NCBI RefSeq assembly: GCF_024763615.1 | Contig: NC_077222.1 | Coordinates: forward strand, 64,666,001 to 64,730,000 | From: Phlebotomus papatasi | Taxonomy: Eukaryota > Arthropoda > Insecta > Diptera > Psychodidae | Direction of reading: 5' to 3' | Length of the DNA stretch: 64,000 nucleotides | Shown here: piece after piece, positions 25,083-36,688 of the stretch | Numbering within the stretch: position 1 is the stretch's first letter | Layout of the letters: each line of letters starts with the position of its first letter | Translations under genes and position numbers: made by a program | Notes under the pieces: model-generated | Told to the model about the DNA's origin: nothing | Database searches by the model: none | The model's input: the letters and a program-made list of their open reading frames with translations, nothing else

Positions 25083-25286
25083 TAGGAGAAAGTGCCCATA
25101 CTTGATACCATTGGAAACTTCGTAATGACTAAATTTTCCCTATGTTTCTCAATAAACGTGACTCCGAAATATATTTTAAAATAGTTTTTAAAATATGGTT
25201 GCGGTGAGACACATATATATTGTGAAACATAGAAAATTAGGCATTACGAAACTTCCAATGGTATCAAGCATGGGCACTGTCCCCTA
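25083..25286. mobile_element. MITE family M (TAGGAGAAAGTGCCCATACT)
   Basis: TAGGAGAAAGTGCCCATACT then TGATACCATTGGAA on the left pairs with TTCCAATGGTATCA and AGCATGGGCACTGTCCCCTA on the right. The pairing continues through GTAATG...ATTTTC words. 204 bp. Confidence 0.8.
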
Positions 25287-26412
25287 TGTTTGGTAATTTC
25301 AACAATGAGAAAACTTCCGTTATGAAATGTGTTTACATTAATACTATCTATTAATAAATAATTTATTAATAAATATTGTGATAATTTTTCGCCAAAATGA
25401 AGTACATTGAATTAAATAATTTGAATCATTAAATCATTTTAAAATTCTCTATTTTAATGAAAATTTCTCACATTGTGTTGAGCACATTAAGCTTTAGGGG
25501 CATTTCCTTAGATTATTGACTGAGACAATATTTAAAAAGGAATAAATTTTTAAATAACGCAAATTTCGGTGTAGAAATGGTACTTTTTGCTAATTGTACT
25601 TTGTTAATTTGAATTTTTTCCTCTCTTTTGTGTTTAAACGCTATACATAAAACAATGGAAAATGGTAATTGGGGCTGCAAGAATGAAAAAAAAAAACGAA
25701 AAATCGGAAGACAAAATGAAATGTTGAATTATTTTGTCCTATTTTGTGGCATATACAATGAATAGTAGAAAATTCGAAACGGAGATGCCCAATCCTTGCT
25801 GTCGTTTGCTTTTAAAATTAAATTAGCAATACAAGCAACGTTGAGCGATAATTCATTCATTTGTTCCCGCTGAGCATGGGAGTGGTGAACAAAGAAGATT
25901 TCTTAATTATTTCAATTGAATCCGAAACAATTTTACATTGTAATTTGCATAAGGAGACATAAATACACGGGTATATGGAGGATGGTGGAATAATTGTTTC
26001 AAGGACTTGCTCTAATACATTACTCTTCTTCACTTTAAGATATGGGAAGATCTTTTCAGGGGCAACTGTCTAACATGGAGCTCAATAGGAAGAAGGGCGC
26101 TCTAAAGCTCCTTTTAGTTAAACTCACATTTTCACTCATAAATGGGATGAATATTTTCGAGGCATGGGCGTACAATGGCAGGCAGCTTTTCAAATATACA
26201 CAAAATTCAACGTACATCATATTAGACGACGTGACTACATGTTCGCACGCAATTTATTTTCACCAGAAGTGGCAGAAGTAGGATAGGAAACTGGTGAGGA
26301 TTAAACTATGTGCAAAATACCCTACCCTTGGGTGTGAATTTGAACACCGTGGTTAGGGGAGGGTAAAGCAGATTCACACATTCGTCTATGAGACAGTTCA
26401 AGAAATACAAAA

Positions 26413-26823
26413 TAGGGTAACAGTAGCAAATTTCGGTGTAGTTGCATGCAACCGCCAAAGTCTTAAATTTGAAATGTAATTTGAAATACAAATCGAATTT
26501 TTTGTCACTTCCTTTTACGGAGTATTGTTTGGAAACTTGTAGATATTTTATCGTCTCTGTTTTCTCTAAAATCATTTTTAGAAAAATACATTTTAAAATG
26601 AATAAAAATATGGACCTAGACTTTATTAATATTTCGGCCATTCACTTTTAGTTCCTTGCCCTTCCGGTATTTTTCGAAAGATTTCTTTGCATCATCTCGT
26701 TCGTCGAAGCGACATATTTTGATTTTATTTTGCATTGTATAATCTCTAGATTATGCAAAACCAAAAAAGTCATGGAAATTTGAGGAACAAAAGATATGGC
26801 CGAAATTTGGTACAGTTACCTTA
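26413..26823. mobile_element. MITE family N (TAGGGTAASTGTGCCAAATT), copy 1
   Basis: It starts TAGGGTAACAGTAGCAAATT and ends CCGAAATTTGGTACAGTTACC. The interior TCTCTAAAATCATTTTTAGA and CATTTTAAAATGAATAAAAA match the copy at 52783-53210. No coding. Confidence 0.75.
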
Positions 26824-27221
26824 GCACCAAAACTTGGTATATCAGTAAGATTATATTTTAAAAAAAATCGAAAGTCCTTGAATTGAATTACCTTTTGCTG
26901 AAGAAGATCATTTTAAACACCAAAATTTCACGAGACAACTTCACATCAAAATAGGTCAATTTATGAGAAGAAATATCAAGTAAAACTTGAAATACTGTAG
27001 CATTTTTAAATTCAAATAATGAAAAAAAAATTCAAAGAGCTAAAATTCAAAAATATGATACAATTTAGATTATACTACAGAATCTTACTTAAACTTCTTT
27101 TTTAGAAATAATACAGAACATACTATATTTATTTTAAAACAAAGAAGTTTTTTTAGTTTTGGTCATTATTATTTTTCGAATATTACAAGAAATTATCGAT
27201 TAAATTATAAAATTTATTAGG

Positions 27222-28071
27222 TTAACTCTTTAAGGACGATTAGAACACCAGTGTCTCATAAGGAAAATAATTTTTACTGACTACCTAAAGTTAATTTTAT
27301 CTTATGTTTGTACGTAATTGCAAAGTAGAAGGTTGAACGAATCTAGGATATTTTTTGCAAGTCTACAGCTATTTGCTACATAGTAAATTTTTAAGCTAAA
27401 AATAACGAATTTTTGAATTCTCATATTTAAAATTTATTTTACAGTAGAGTCTCCTAAATCCGAACGCTCGGGGGGTATTTTTGACATTTCTCACCTCCTA
27501 AATTCGAACGATTTTTTCAAAACTAACGAAATTTGTGTGAGATTAAATTGTACTTTGAATCAAATTCCCGTACTTTCTCGCAAGTCTTAGTGGTAACATA
27601 CTTCCTTTTCATTTTACACGACCATAATGTATGTAAACATTCAGGAAGAAGCACATAAATATGATTTTCATTCACCAAGAATACGAACTTTTTAACATAA
27701 CCTCACAATTGACATTTTGAATCCAAACGGCGGTTCGAATTTGAGAGATTCAGATTTGAGAGACTCTACTGTAATTATTTTTAACTTCCAATTTTTTTTT
27801 AAGAAAACCGTTTTGGAAGAAGAAACTACAATACTCAAACATAATATTTTTCATTAGAGTGAAAATTATCTATCATTGGTATGATCAGAAAAATTACTTA
27901 ATTTTTTGGGCTATTTTTTTCCCTATCGTTCATAGAAAAAAAATACATCAAATCAGACTCTTTTGGCTTTTCGAATGTCAGATGTAAGACGTTTCACAAG
28001 TTTTGTTTTTCGGTTTCATTTATATTGCTGATTTTCGGTCAGCGAAAACTGTCTCGTCATTAAAGGGTTAA
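27222..28071. mobile_element. MITE, TTAACCCTTTAACGACGA family (long form, inverted copy 3)
   Basis: It is the reverse complement of 2943-3456. It starts TTAACTCTTTAAGGACGATT and ends GTCTCGTCATTAAAGGGTTA. A different MITE is inserted at 27440-27773. Confidence 0.75.
27440..27773. mobile_element. MITE with TACAGTAGAGTCTC ends (pogo/Tigger-like), copy 1
   Basis: TACAGTAGAGTCTCCTAAAT pairs with ATTTGAGAGACTCTACTGTA. An inner pair TCCGAACG / CGGTTCGAATTTGAGAG follows. TACAGTAGA-type termini with a TA target are typical of the pogo branch of the Tc1/mariner superfamily; this is by resemblance only. Confidence 0.7.
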
Positions 28072-28246
28072 GTACCGATAATTGAATAATTTTTTTCGAA
28101 CATTACTTTTCTACTTGAACTTATGTTTCCTTTTTCTTCTCAATTTAGATGTCAAATAGTAAGAGATTTCGACTTTCGGTCTTCGTAAACCCCCCCTCCC
28201 CTATAAATGGACATATTTTGGAAGGTCTTTTTTCCTTTTTCCATTA

Positions 28247-28259
28247 CCCCCCCCCCCCC
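28247..28259. repeat. Poly-C run (13)
   Basis: Uninterrupted C tract in AT-rich surroundings, with CCCCCCCTCCCC nearby at 28190-28200. Confidence 0.9.
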
Positions 28260-28394
28260 GCCAACTAATACTGTTTTTGGTTTATTCCGAAAACGGCATT
28301 ATAGATTTCTTTTATTTCGGATATATTTTAGAGGTAGAGGAAAAAGGGAAATCGCCAGTTTGAAAAAATAGAATGATTAGTAAAACTTTTCTCT

Positions 28395-28585
28395 CACCGT
28401 AAATGCGGGTGACTGCCCCCTACTATTCGTAGATTTTCTCTTTAACTCTAGTATACTTAAGGATGAGTTTCACCGATCCGATCTATCATGTGCGTATCTA
28501 TCATTCATTAAGTGTTAAATTTATAAAATGCTTACCTAGGAGGGCATAGTCGCCCCCGGAAGCGAACTTTATCCGCATCTACGGT
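28395..28585. mobile_element. Palindromic MITE family 2, copy D
   Basis: CACCGTAAATGCGGGTGACT on the left pairs with TTTATCCGCATCTACGGT on the right. The loop contains CACCGATCCGATCTATCAT as in other copies. More diverged than copies A and C. Confidence 0.7.
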
Positions 28586-28660
28586 CCAAAGAAATATAAT
28601 CTAGTCAGCTCAAATCGTAAGTGTTTTCACATTGTTTTTATGGAAAATGTTGCAAATGAA

Positions 28661-30063
28661 CACTAACGGCCAAAACATTAAATACACCCTTAGTAAGTTT
28701 AAATACACCTGGTTTGGACTGGAAGAACAATGTAATATCCAGTTTTATTGACTAAAATAGTTTAATATATAAACCTAAGAATAATTTTAAACAAAATATG
28801 AGAGAATACATACGCTAAAAAATTTATAATTTGAGGATCAGTCAAAAATGTGCTTTTTGGACAAAAATGCAAAAGTAGCTCCACATTCTAAAATTGATCT
28901 AATCTTTTAGTAATCATTTAATATAAGCTAAATACTATTAGTAAATATTTTTAAGAGTCAGAAAAACTGAAAATAATGCCAAGGGAATATTTTTGGTACG
29001 GATTGTGGTCGGTTTCCGGTGTGATCTGTTCTGAAAGGGGTTTCTTCTTTGAATATGAAAATTTCCAGCCCAAATTCTACTTTTTCATGTATTTTTTATT
29101 ATTTTTTAACTTATTTCTTATTATTGTTGTAATTTCATTTCTTTTACTTCATTATTTTATTCAAAAAGCATGAATAAAATCATCAAATTCACTTCTCCTC
29201 GTAAGAATCCTCCTTTAACTTTGATAAGCGCCTCACAGATTCGGGGCATCCTGTTGATCAATTTCTCCAAAATGTCTAAAGGAACTCTGCTCACATATCT
29301 CGAAGTGTTTCCACCAAGGTTGGAACTGATGTTGGCGCCTTTTCTCGAACCATCTGGTCGATAAAATCCAAGAAAATTTCAATGGGGTTACAATCGGGTG
29401 ATTGAGATGGAAACACTTCAGGATATGTAGGCAGAGTTCCTTCTGACGTTTTGAGGAAATTGATCAACAGGATGCCTCGAATATGTGAGGCGTTTTTCAA
29501 AGTTAAAGGAGGATTTTTCGAGGAGAACTAAATTTGATAATTTTATTCATATTTATTTAAATAAAATAATGAAGTAAAAGAAATGAAATTGCAAAAATAA
29601 TAAAAAGCAATTTGAAAAATAATAAAAAAAATATATGAAAAAGTAGAATTTGGGCTGGAAATTTTAATACTCAAAGAAGAAACACCTTTCAGAACAGATC
29701 ACACCGGAAACCGACCACAATATGTACCAAAAATATTCCCTTGGCATTATTTTCAGTTTTTCTGACTCTTAATAATATTTACTAATAGTATTTAGCTTAT
29801 ATTAAATTGATTATTAAAAGATTAGATCAGTTTTAGGATGTGTGGCTACTTTTGCATTTTTTTCCAAAAAGCTAATTTTTGACTGATCCTCAAATTATAA
29901 ATTTTGTAGCTCATGTATTTTCTCAAATCTTGTTTAAAACTGTTCTTAGGTTTATATATGAAACTATTTCAGTCAATAGAACTAGATATTACAGCGTTTT
30001 CTCGGTCCAAATCACGTGTATTTAAGCTTAAAAAGGGTGTATTTAATGTTTTGGCCGTTAGTG
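28661..30063. mobile_element. Foldback element (1.4 kb hairpin) derived from a Tc1-like transposon
   Basis: CACTAACGGCCAAAACATTA at 28661 is exactly complementary to the end at 30044-30063. The two arms stay complementary for roughly 600 bp each (for example CAGAACAGATCACACCGGAA on the right against TTCCGGTGTGATCTGTTCTG on the left), down to a loop of about 130 bp near 29300-29430. Inside the arms and loop lies the end of a Tc1-family transposase, so the element appears to be one transposon end copied in inverted order. TA follows the right end; the left flank is AA. Confidence 0.85.
29291..29500 (-). pseudogene. Tc1-like DDE transposase, C-terminal fragment
   Basis: On the minus strand the frame reads SQSPDCNPIEIFLDFIDQMV. 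The Tc1/mariner C-terminal signature is (W)P-x-QSPDLNPIEN-x-W, in which E is the third acidic residue of the DDE site. The leading W-P is replaced by FP and the usual Asn-Leu-Trp after the Glu is lost. The earlier D residues are absent, so only about 70 of some 340 residues remain. The + strand of the same hairpin repeats part of the coding segment (RGILLINF) because of the inversion. It cannot act as an enzyme. Confidence 0.75.
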
Positions 30064-30138
30064 TAGTTATTTTAGTATAGCTAATACTTAAATATAGCAT
30101 TACAAACTTAAATTGTTGTATAAAGGCATAGCCGAGGT

Positions 30139-30664
30139 GTAACTGAGCTAGGTTTTTCAGGACAATTTGTCTTCAGGTGAGCGTCGGAATTTGTTGATCA
30201 AATCCTATGAATCAAACACACAATTTTACCAGAGCTTTCGACACTTATCGCGTCTTCCTCAGTGGTTATTGGTTGGTCTTTTCTTTAGGATTTTTGTCAC
30301 TAATTCCTCTACTTTCTTATGCATCAATTTTGAATTTGGTTAGGAGCTCACTAACAATTTTCTTCTTTCTTTTTTACACAGCGGACGGACTGGTACCAGT
30401 CCGTCAGTCAAATAACAGTACGTTCGCTGTGAAAGAAGAAGTGTTAATGAGCTCCTAACCAAATTCAAAACTGATGCATAAGAAAGTAGGTAGAGGAACT
30501 ATAGACAAAAATCCTAAAGAAAAGACCAACCAATAACCACTGAGGAAGACACGATAAGTGTCGAAAGCTCTGGTAAATTGTGTGTTTGATTCATAGGATT
30601 TGATCAACAAATTCCGACGCTCACCGGAAAGACAGATTGTCCTGCAAAAACCAAGCTCAGTTAC
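30139..30664. mobile_element. Foldback element (526 bp hairpin) with almost no loop
   Basis: GTAACTGAGCTAGGTTTTTC pairs with the right end ...AAAACCAAGCTCAGTTAC. GAGCGTCGGAATTTGTTGAT pairs with ATCAACAAATTCCGACGCTC. At the centre GACGGACTGG/CCAGTCCGTC (30384-30405) is a perfect dyad. Arms are about 250 bp at high identity. No coding. It lies 75 bp from the Tc1-derived hairpin. Confidence 0.85.
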
Positions 30665-32080
30665 AAACTTAAAGGTTTTAATTAAACTGTCCCTCTCAAA
30701 TAGGTGGGGAAATCAAAATTACATTACGTGATTTTTCGAATCTGCCTCGATCTCCCCTATCTACTACACGGTGGGTGAAGGCTTCTATTTTTCTCACAAA
30801 AAGCGTGTGAATATGAAGCTCAAGTGAGGAAGGGAAGTATGATTTGCAGGAGCTGTCTTATACCTTTTGGTACAATGCTGCGTTTACTAAAGGGATAGAT
30901 TTTTACCTCATGTTCTATTTCGTTGAAGCAGCTTTTTCTGCCTCACAGCACGCCTTAGGTTAGAAACCAATAAATTTCACAAGATTTTTTTCTCTCCCAA
31001 CAATACATTTTCAAGGACTGAAAAAGGTTTTGAGATTTGGGCAAAGGAGAAAGGGAAATCAGCAAAAGAAATTGGTGTGGTGAAATTTTCAAAATTCTTC
31101 AAATTTCATCATCATTTTACCCCATATTCTAGTCACGTTTCTATATGAGTCCGGAAAATTTGTAGGAAATCCTTGTTTAAGAATCTAAAGAATTGCCTAA
31201 CAAAGGACTTGCCTTCGAATAAATGAAAATGTTAAACGCCCAATGCATATCTTAACTCCGGTGTCACGTTCAAAAAACTTGACCCAAAGCTTGAAATTTT
31301 TCACTCTTGCCGAATGTTTCTGACTTTAAATCCTTTTGGTTTAGTATTTCAGCAAGTAATATAATATAGTATTTTTGTTTTAAAAATAAAACGCAATACA
31401 TAAATTTTAATCTCAAAATCCGATATGAGGTGACGAAGAAAAACCCTTTACCGCATGTTTATTTTCCCATGAAATTATACACCACAGCTATTACAGCTAC
31501 AGCCATTCTCTTTTAGTCCTCGTGGCTGTTGTAAAGCAATTGCAATGTTGAATACCTAATACGAAGTGTAATTGAGCATATTAAAAGGATATGATGCAAA
31601 TGGTCGAAAGGACTATTTTATGGGTCATTTGTGTATCGAAGAAACAAGTCATTGCCTTCACCCCTCCTCAGTGCATATGGTGGTCGTTGTACCTCCACGT
31701 GAGTGTCATTTGTAATATTGAACTATGAATTATAAATATTTCACTTAGTAGAGAATGTCTCACTGGGGTAACGTTACAAATAGAAGAGTTTGCAATTTAA
31801 AGTCACAGTAAATGTGAATTGTTATTTATGATTCTTTTCCTCAATTTACTGCAACAAACTCGTCAGACTGAAGCATCTTAATTCCCGAGGGTGTCATTTC
31901 AGTCGAATCCAGGATCTTTAGACCAGAGATAAACCTTTAAAAACTTTTAGTAGCTGGGATTTTTTCCTGGGAAAATCCTAAAATGAAAATAGATTGATAA
32001 AATGACCTAATAGGCAGAAGGCTTAACGCGATGCTTTATTTATCTATTTGACCGACCCTAATCAATTAATAGTATTGGCC

Positions 32081-32260
32081 TTACTCAGACCTCGCGACTT
32101 GTTGCCATTTTCTGTTACATATCGCTGTTCTCCAATTCTGCTTTAATGTGTTAGCGTCCTGATTCACGTCGTCGGTCCATAGAAGAGTCAGTCGGGTCTA
32201 TCTCTTTGGATCATAATCTGCCCCTAAAAATTCAGGCTAGGTTAATTCATTGGTAGGTAG
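32081..32260 (-). pseudogene. LINE RT-ORF C-terminal remnant
   Basis: On the minus strand a frame reads RLTLLWTDDVNQDANTLKQN, then WRTAICNRKWQQVARSE and a TAA at 32081-32083. W-x-DDV, then L-x-x-NWR-x-A and R-x-W form the common tail of non-LTR retrotransposon polyproteins (GRPxxRWxDDV...NWRxxAxDRxxW). A TAG lies just upstream, where the GRP part should be, so it is dead. It is from a different LINE family than 24495-24709. Confidence 0.65.
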
Positions 32261-32821
32261 ATGACTAGCTTCCTAGAGCCGAAATAGGCGTATTTTCGTA
32301 TTTTCTGTTACCCTTCATGGTTTGTTGTTGTTAACTCGATTCGTATCCCAGTGTCATTTTCTAGAATGATCATATCCTCAGCTCATCTGTCCCACTAGGT
32401 GGTTTGGTTACCCAATCTTCTTTAACTATTTTGGGTATACAGGGGTCTAGCCAGGCATCTAGCCCTCGTGAGGGTGAACATTGCAATTGAGAGGAAGAGG
32501 TTATACATTACATGTTTACCTTCCTTTACACCCTGACGCAATACTTTTACCTTAAAGTTAGTGTTCTTTAAAAATAGGATAAAATAATAAACTCAACAAT
32601 TGTGATTTTACGATATCTCGACGTCATCGTTACGCTTTTTGTTGGAGGACTGCATAACGTAGGACCAATTCTTTATAAAAACTGAGAAAGAAAGATTGAG
32701 AGCCTGAAATCTGACAAAAACCACAAGTCTCTAACTCTTGCCGTTTTCTCTTTCCAATAGCATATCACCAAACGGACAATCATAAAACTTTAATTTTAGC
32801 GGATACCAGATTCGTGATCTA

Positions 32822-33192
32822 TAGGGGAAAGGCTCATAATTTTGTCCAGTTTCTTATTTTGGACACTTTGAGGATAAAATTGGACACTAAAAATAAATTG
32901 ATTAAAATGATGGATTTTTATTCCAATATTTGATGAATAATGAATTATATCTTAATATTTGATCTTTTTGGAAGATTTTAACACTAAATACGCTAAATTT
33001 TGAATATGATTTGAGTTAAAATTGCTTTGTTGAAAATTCAGTGTGAGCAATTGCTTACGAGAAATATGGCAGAACAACCCTTCTGAAAAGAGAGTAACAA
33101 AAAAAGTCAATTAGTATCGAAAATATCGCACTTCAAACTTGGAACATCGATGCTAATAAGCAGACTGTCCCAAATTATGAGCCCTTACTCTA
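32822..33192. mobile_element. MITE family O (GCTCATAATTTKGKACAG), copy 1
   Basis: TAGGGGAAAGGCTCATAATT pairs with AATTATGAGCCCTTACTCTA. GGACACTTTGAGGATAAAAT and GACTGTCCC words recur in the copy at 36019-36458, which lies in the opposite orientation. Confidence 0.75.
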
Positions 33193-34250
33193 TGTATGAA
33201 TATATATTAATTCAAAGTTTAAGACCAATCGGACAAAGCCGGGTTCCGCATTGGATCACCATAGTTCAGATTATAAAATATAATCCAGCTACAAAAAATC
33301 AGATTTTTGAGTTTGTTCATCCTTAAAACATGATGAATTGAGTGGGAAAGTTTTGGTGACAGTGAAATGGGTGAGAATCTGAATATCGTGGAGAATTTGC
33401 CAGAAAAGTTAATCGAAAACTTTCTCTCAATCGAAATTAGAATTAACCAAAGAACTACCACCCTAAAAGTCCCAATCTAAGCAAAATGGTAGAATTTGTC
33501 TATAAAGTTTTGTGATAGGAATTTCCCAGTGACATTTTTCACCATGACAATATCTTAAGACTATACACTAACGTATTTTGTATGGAACATTAATTGACAA
33601 TTTAATTGATATTACTTGTTTCCCGATTGAAGATGTAACACTTTCATGCTGACATGTGAGCCACGGTAAATTGGGAAAAGTTTTCCCTACCAAATTAGAA
33701 GAAGTTTCTGGTGGGAAAAGTGATTTTGTCAGGAGATGCTGCAATAAAAAATGAATGATTTCTTATTGGTTGTCACTGCCAAACACACAAACTTGAATTG
33801 AATTCAATTGTGTCTCGTCTTTTTATGTGCCCATCGTATACATTTTATTATTATGTGTCAAGAACAATTTGAAAATGATTACATTTTCATTTTCTACCCA
33901 TTTTACCCAACATTTCCCGTCGCTCATGGATAATATTTAAGGAGAAGAAGGGCGGTAGTAGCGAATGCTACATAAAACGTATCTTTTGAATAAGGGTTGG
34001 GATGGTGCGAATAGGGTGAAGGTTTGCGGATCCAGTCTTCATAAGACACTCAATTTCTTCATAATTCCACCTGTTTTCTTCAATAAATTTGCATTGTGCT
34101 TTTCCTCCGTGTGGTTTTTCTTTTAAAAATTTCAAACTAGTAGGGTAACAATAAATGAACCAATCTTCTTTCATGAATTTGTTTTGTTTACCTATGAGTA
34201 TGGTATAAAGTTTATTTACTTCACTGAAATTATAACCTCCAATCCATAGA

Positions 34251-34602
34251 ATAATACTACAAAAGACTCTCTCAAATTCGGGCATTTGGGACCGAAATGT
34301 CACTCGAATTAGAGAGAAATTTGGGCGACAAACTGTTTGAAATGCAACGACCTTTTGTTCATTTGTATCGTCACATTAAGTTTACGTACTCATATTTATT
34401 ATAAATCTCATAAAAACCTCTTAATAATGCAAAATCATTTCACAACTAAGACAAACCGTGGCGAATTTAAGCATATTTGCTTCATTCGATAATCAGAATC
34501 AAAACTAGAAGATATTGACAAATTTTTATTCAAATTTAACTGCTTCCTGAATTAAAAAGTATCTCGATTTTAAAAGAGCCGAATTAGCGAGAGTCTACTG
34601 TA
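34251..34602. mobile_element. MITE with TACAGTAGACTCTC ends (pogo/Tigger-like), copy 2
   Basis: The left end is worn (TACTACAAAAGACTCTCTCA, then AATTCGGGC). The right end GCCGAATTAGCGAGAGTCTA, then CTGTA, is well kept. About 352 bp. The ends resemble 27440-27773 and 41216-41431. Confidence 0.55.
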
Positions 34603-35029
34603 TTATTTTTTTTTAAATTTGCAAAGATCCCTAGAAAATACTAAATACACAAGTTTTTTGAACAACAAAAGAGAAACAATAACAAAATGTAAAACCGTTT
34701 CAAAGACGTAAAAGGAACACTTAAAAGTTTTAAAGAAACAAAATTGCTACTATTTATAGGTTGCAAAAATTCGGAGATATATTTTTTAAAATTTTGGAGA
34801 AATTTGAAATAACCCATTTTTCAGACTAAATGGTCTTACATGTTATATTATTACATTGAAGTTGTGATGATCTTATTGATTGTGATATTTTACAAGACTC
34901 ACTTATTTATTAATATAACAACTATCGAAATCTTGTAATAGTGGTAAGGGTTTACTAAAATCAACTAAAATCTAACTATAACGGAGATAATGGGAAACTT
35001 GAGAAAAGTGGAATATATTTTACGATCAG

Positions 35030-35330
35030 TGGCAGCCAAAATCTCGAACACCAAAATCCCGAAGGACAAAATCCTGAAAGGGATGAAATTTTATGGAGAA
35101 AAATGTATAGAATAATTTCCCAAGACACAGAAGATTTCCCTTTGCCTCCAGCAAGGGTGGGTGCAATCGTGGGAGTAGCTATGACACTTTTAATAATTCG
35201 AGATTTTGGGTTTCGAGATTTTGGCCCATTTGGGATTTTGGCTTTCAGGATTTTGGCGTTCGAGATTTTGGCTTTTGGGATTGTGACTTTCGGGATTTAG
35301 GCTTTCGGGATTTTGACCGGGACCCCTTAC
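35030..35330. repeat. Minisatellite of about 15-bp GGGATTTTGGCYTTC units with an inverted counterpart
   Basis: At 35197-35320 the unit GGATTTTGGCTTTC / CGAGATTTTGG repeats about eight times with variants. At 35034-35085 the reverse complement (GCCAAAATCTCGAACACC, AAAATCCCGAAGGAC, AAAATCCTGAAAGG) occurs three times. The whole looks like a hairpin-forming element whose right arm has expanded in tandem. Confidence 0.7.
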
Positions 35331-35688
35331 GATATATCAAAATTTCATTTCTTATATTTCGTCTCTATATGTCTTATATTCAGCCGCTTAGTGACTATTC
35401 TTGTCTGATCACATGCCAATCAGCTGATCTTCCACACATGGATAATTCGCTCATCATATTAGTTTACCCCTGCTAAAGTCAAACTTATCAAAAATCAAAT
35501 CTTTCAAATCAAAAATCAAAGTTTCAATAAAAGCAAGATTTTAACTATCTCGATATATACCTTATAAAATATGACTTTTGATAAATACCATATGTGGAGA
35601 TCTCTTGTCCTTTTTTCTCTCGAAGTTTTTCTATTCTGAAGTAATAATCGGACATCTGTAGAATCTCAAAATCGTTGTTTTACTTTAG

Positions 35689-35838
35689 AATATCTTCGGT
35701 TGCGTCTGCCTCTGTCGTATCTGCATTTCTTTTGTGTCAGCATTTCACGGAAGAGGAGACGTCTGTATTGTAGCTTGCAACAAATGTAGATACAAAACAA
35801 ATGCAGATACGACAAAGGTAGACGCAACCGACGATATA
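35689..35838. mobile_element. Palindromic MITE family P (GGTTGCGTCTGCCTCTGTCG), copy 1
   Basis: TATCTTCGGTTGCGTCTGCC on the left pairs with GTAGACGCAACCGACGATAT on the right. TCGTATCTGCATTT / AAATGCAGATACGA pairs next. About 150 bp. The second copy is at 36689-37131. Confidence 0.8.
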
Positions 35839-36018
35839 TCTTCGGGATCATTGAGATTATTTACACAGCCACATTGGATATAAATTATATTGCCCTCCTA
35901 AATACTAAATTGAATCTTCTTGTTTCACATGGTTAGTTGGGGCTTGAATTAGAATTTAAGCGGTAGGGGAGAGTGCGAAAGTTTCACTTATATCTAATAA
36001 TTCCTCTATATAAATAAT

Positions 36019-36458
36019 TAGAGGAAGTGCTCATAATTCGGGACAGGGTGCTTATAAGCATCAATGTCCTAAGCATGAAGTGCAATATCTTCAATACAAA
36101 CTCAAGTTTTTTATTCCTCTTTTCTTAGAAGTGTTGTTTAGAAAATTGACAAGTTGTTTATCGTTTTTACTTCTTCTAAAATTACTCTTAATACGTTTAA
36201 AAATGTGTTGATATGTAGAGGTGATTTTGACTCTAATTTTGGACTCTATGCTTGTAACTTTGGACAGCTAATCCACCTCAATAGGGTGCCAATTATTCTC
36301 CATTTCAAAAATCTATCTTATCAAGTCTTCTTCCTGTCTATGAGAGGAAACCGTAGAATGTCACAAGGAGCCTGTAATAGTATTTATTTGTAGTGTCCAA
36401 TTTTACCCTCAAAGTGTCCAAAATTAGAAGCTGTCCCAAATTATGAGCACTTCTCCTA
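36019..36458. mobile_element. MITE family O, copy 2
   Basis: TAGAGGAAGTGCTCATAATT pairs with AATTATGAGCACTTCTCCTA. The interior block at about 36130-36210 (GTGTTGTTTAGAAAATTGAC and TAATACGTTTAAAAATG) resembles the interior of family N at 52887-52975. Confidence 0.75.
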
Positions 36459-36688
36459 TTTAGGAATTGTCCTAAATATTTTCAGATAGTCAATAGCGAA
36501 GAGAAACTAACGCAACATTGTTAATTTAAATATGGTTTATATTCGTTTGACAATTGAGTCCTGAAAAAAAGTTCAGCTTCGTGAAAACTGGCTCAACCTC
36601 CCATTTACCTTTCTGCCACGTCAGTGATTTCCGTTTCAATTTTTAGTCGCTATTTGAAACTGGTATATAATTTTTGAGTATGTTCGGA

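Noticed and set aside
26042..26281. 79-codon + strand frame
   Set aside because: No domain, no splice-site context, AT-rich codon use as in the intron.
33968..34303. 111-codon minus-strand frame with protein-like composition
   Set aside because: It begins in the terminal repeat of the MITE at 34251-34602. No splice signals or known motif; worth one database search but not supportable as a gene.
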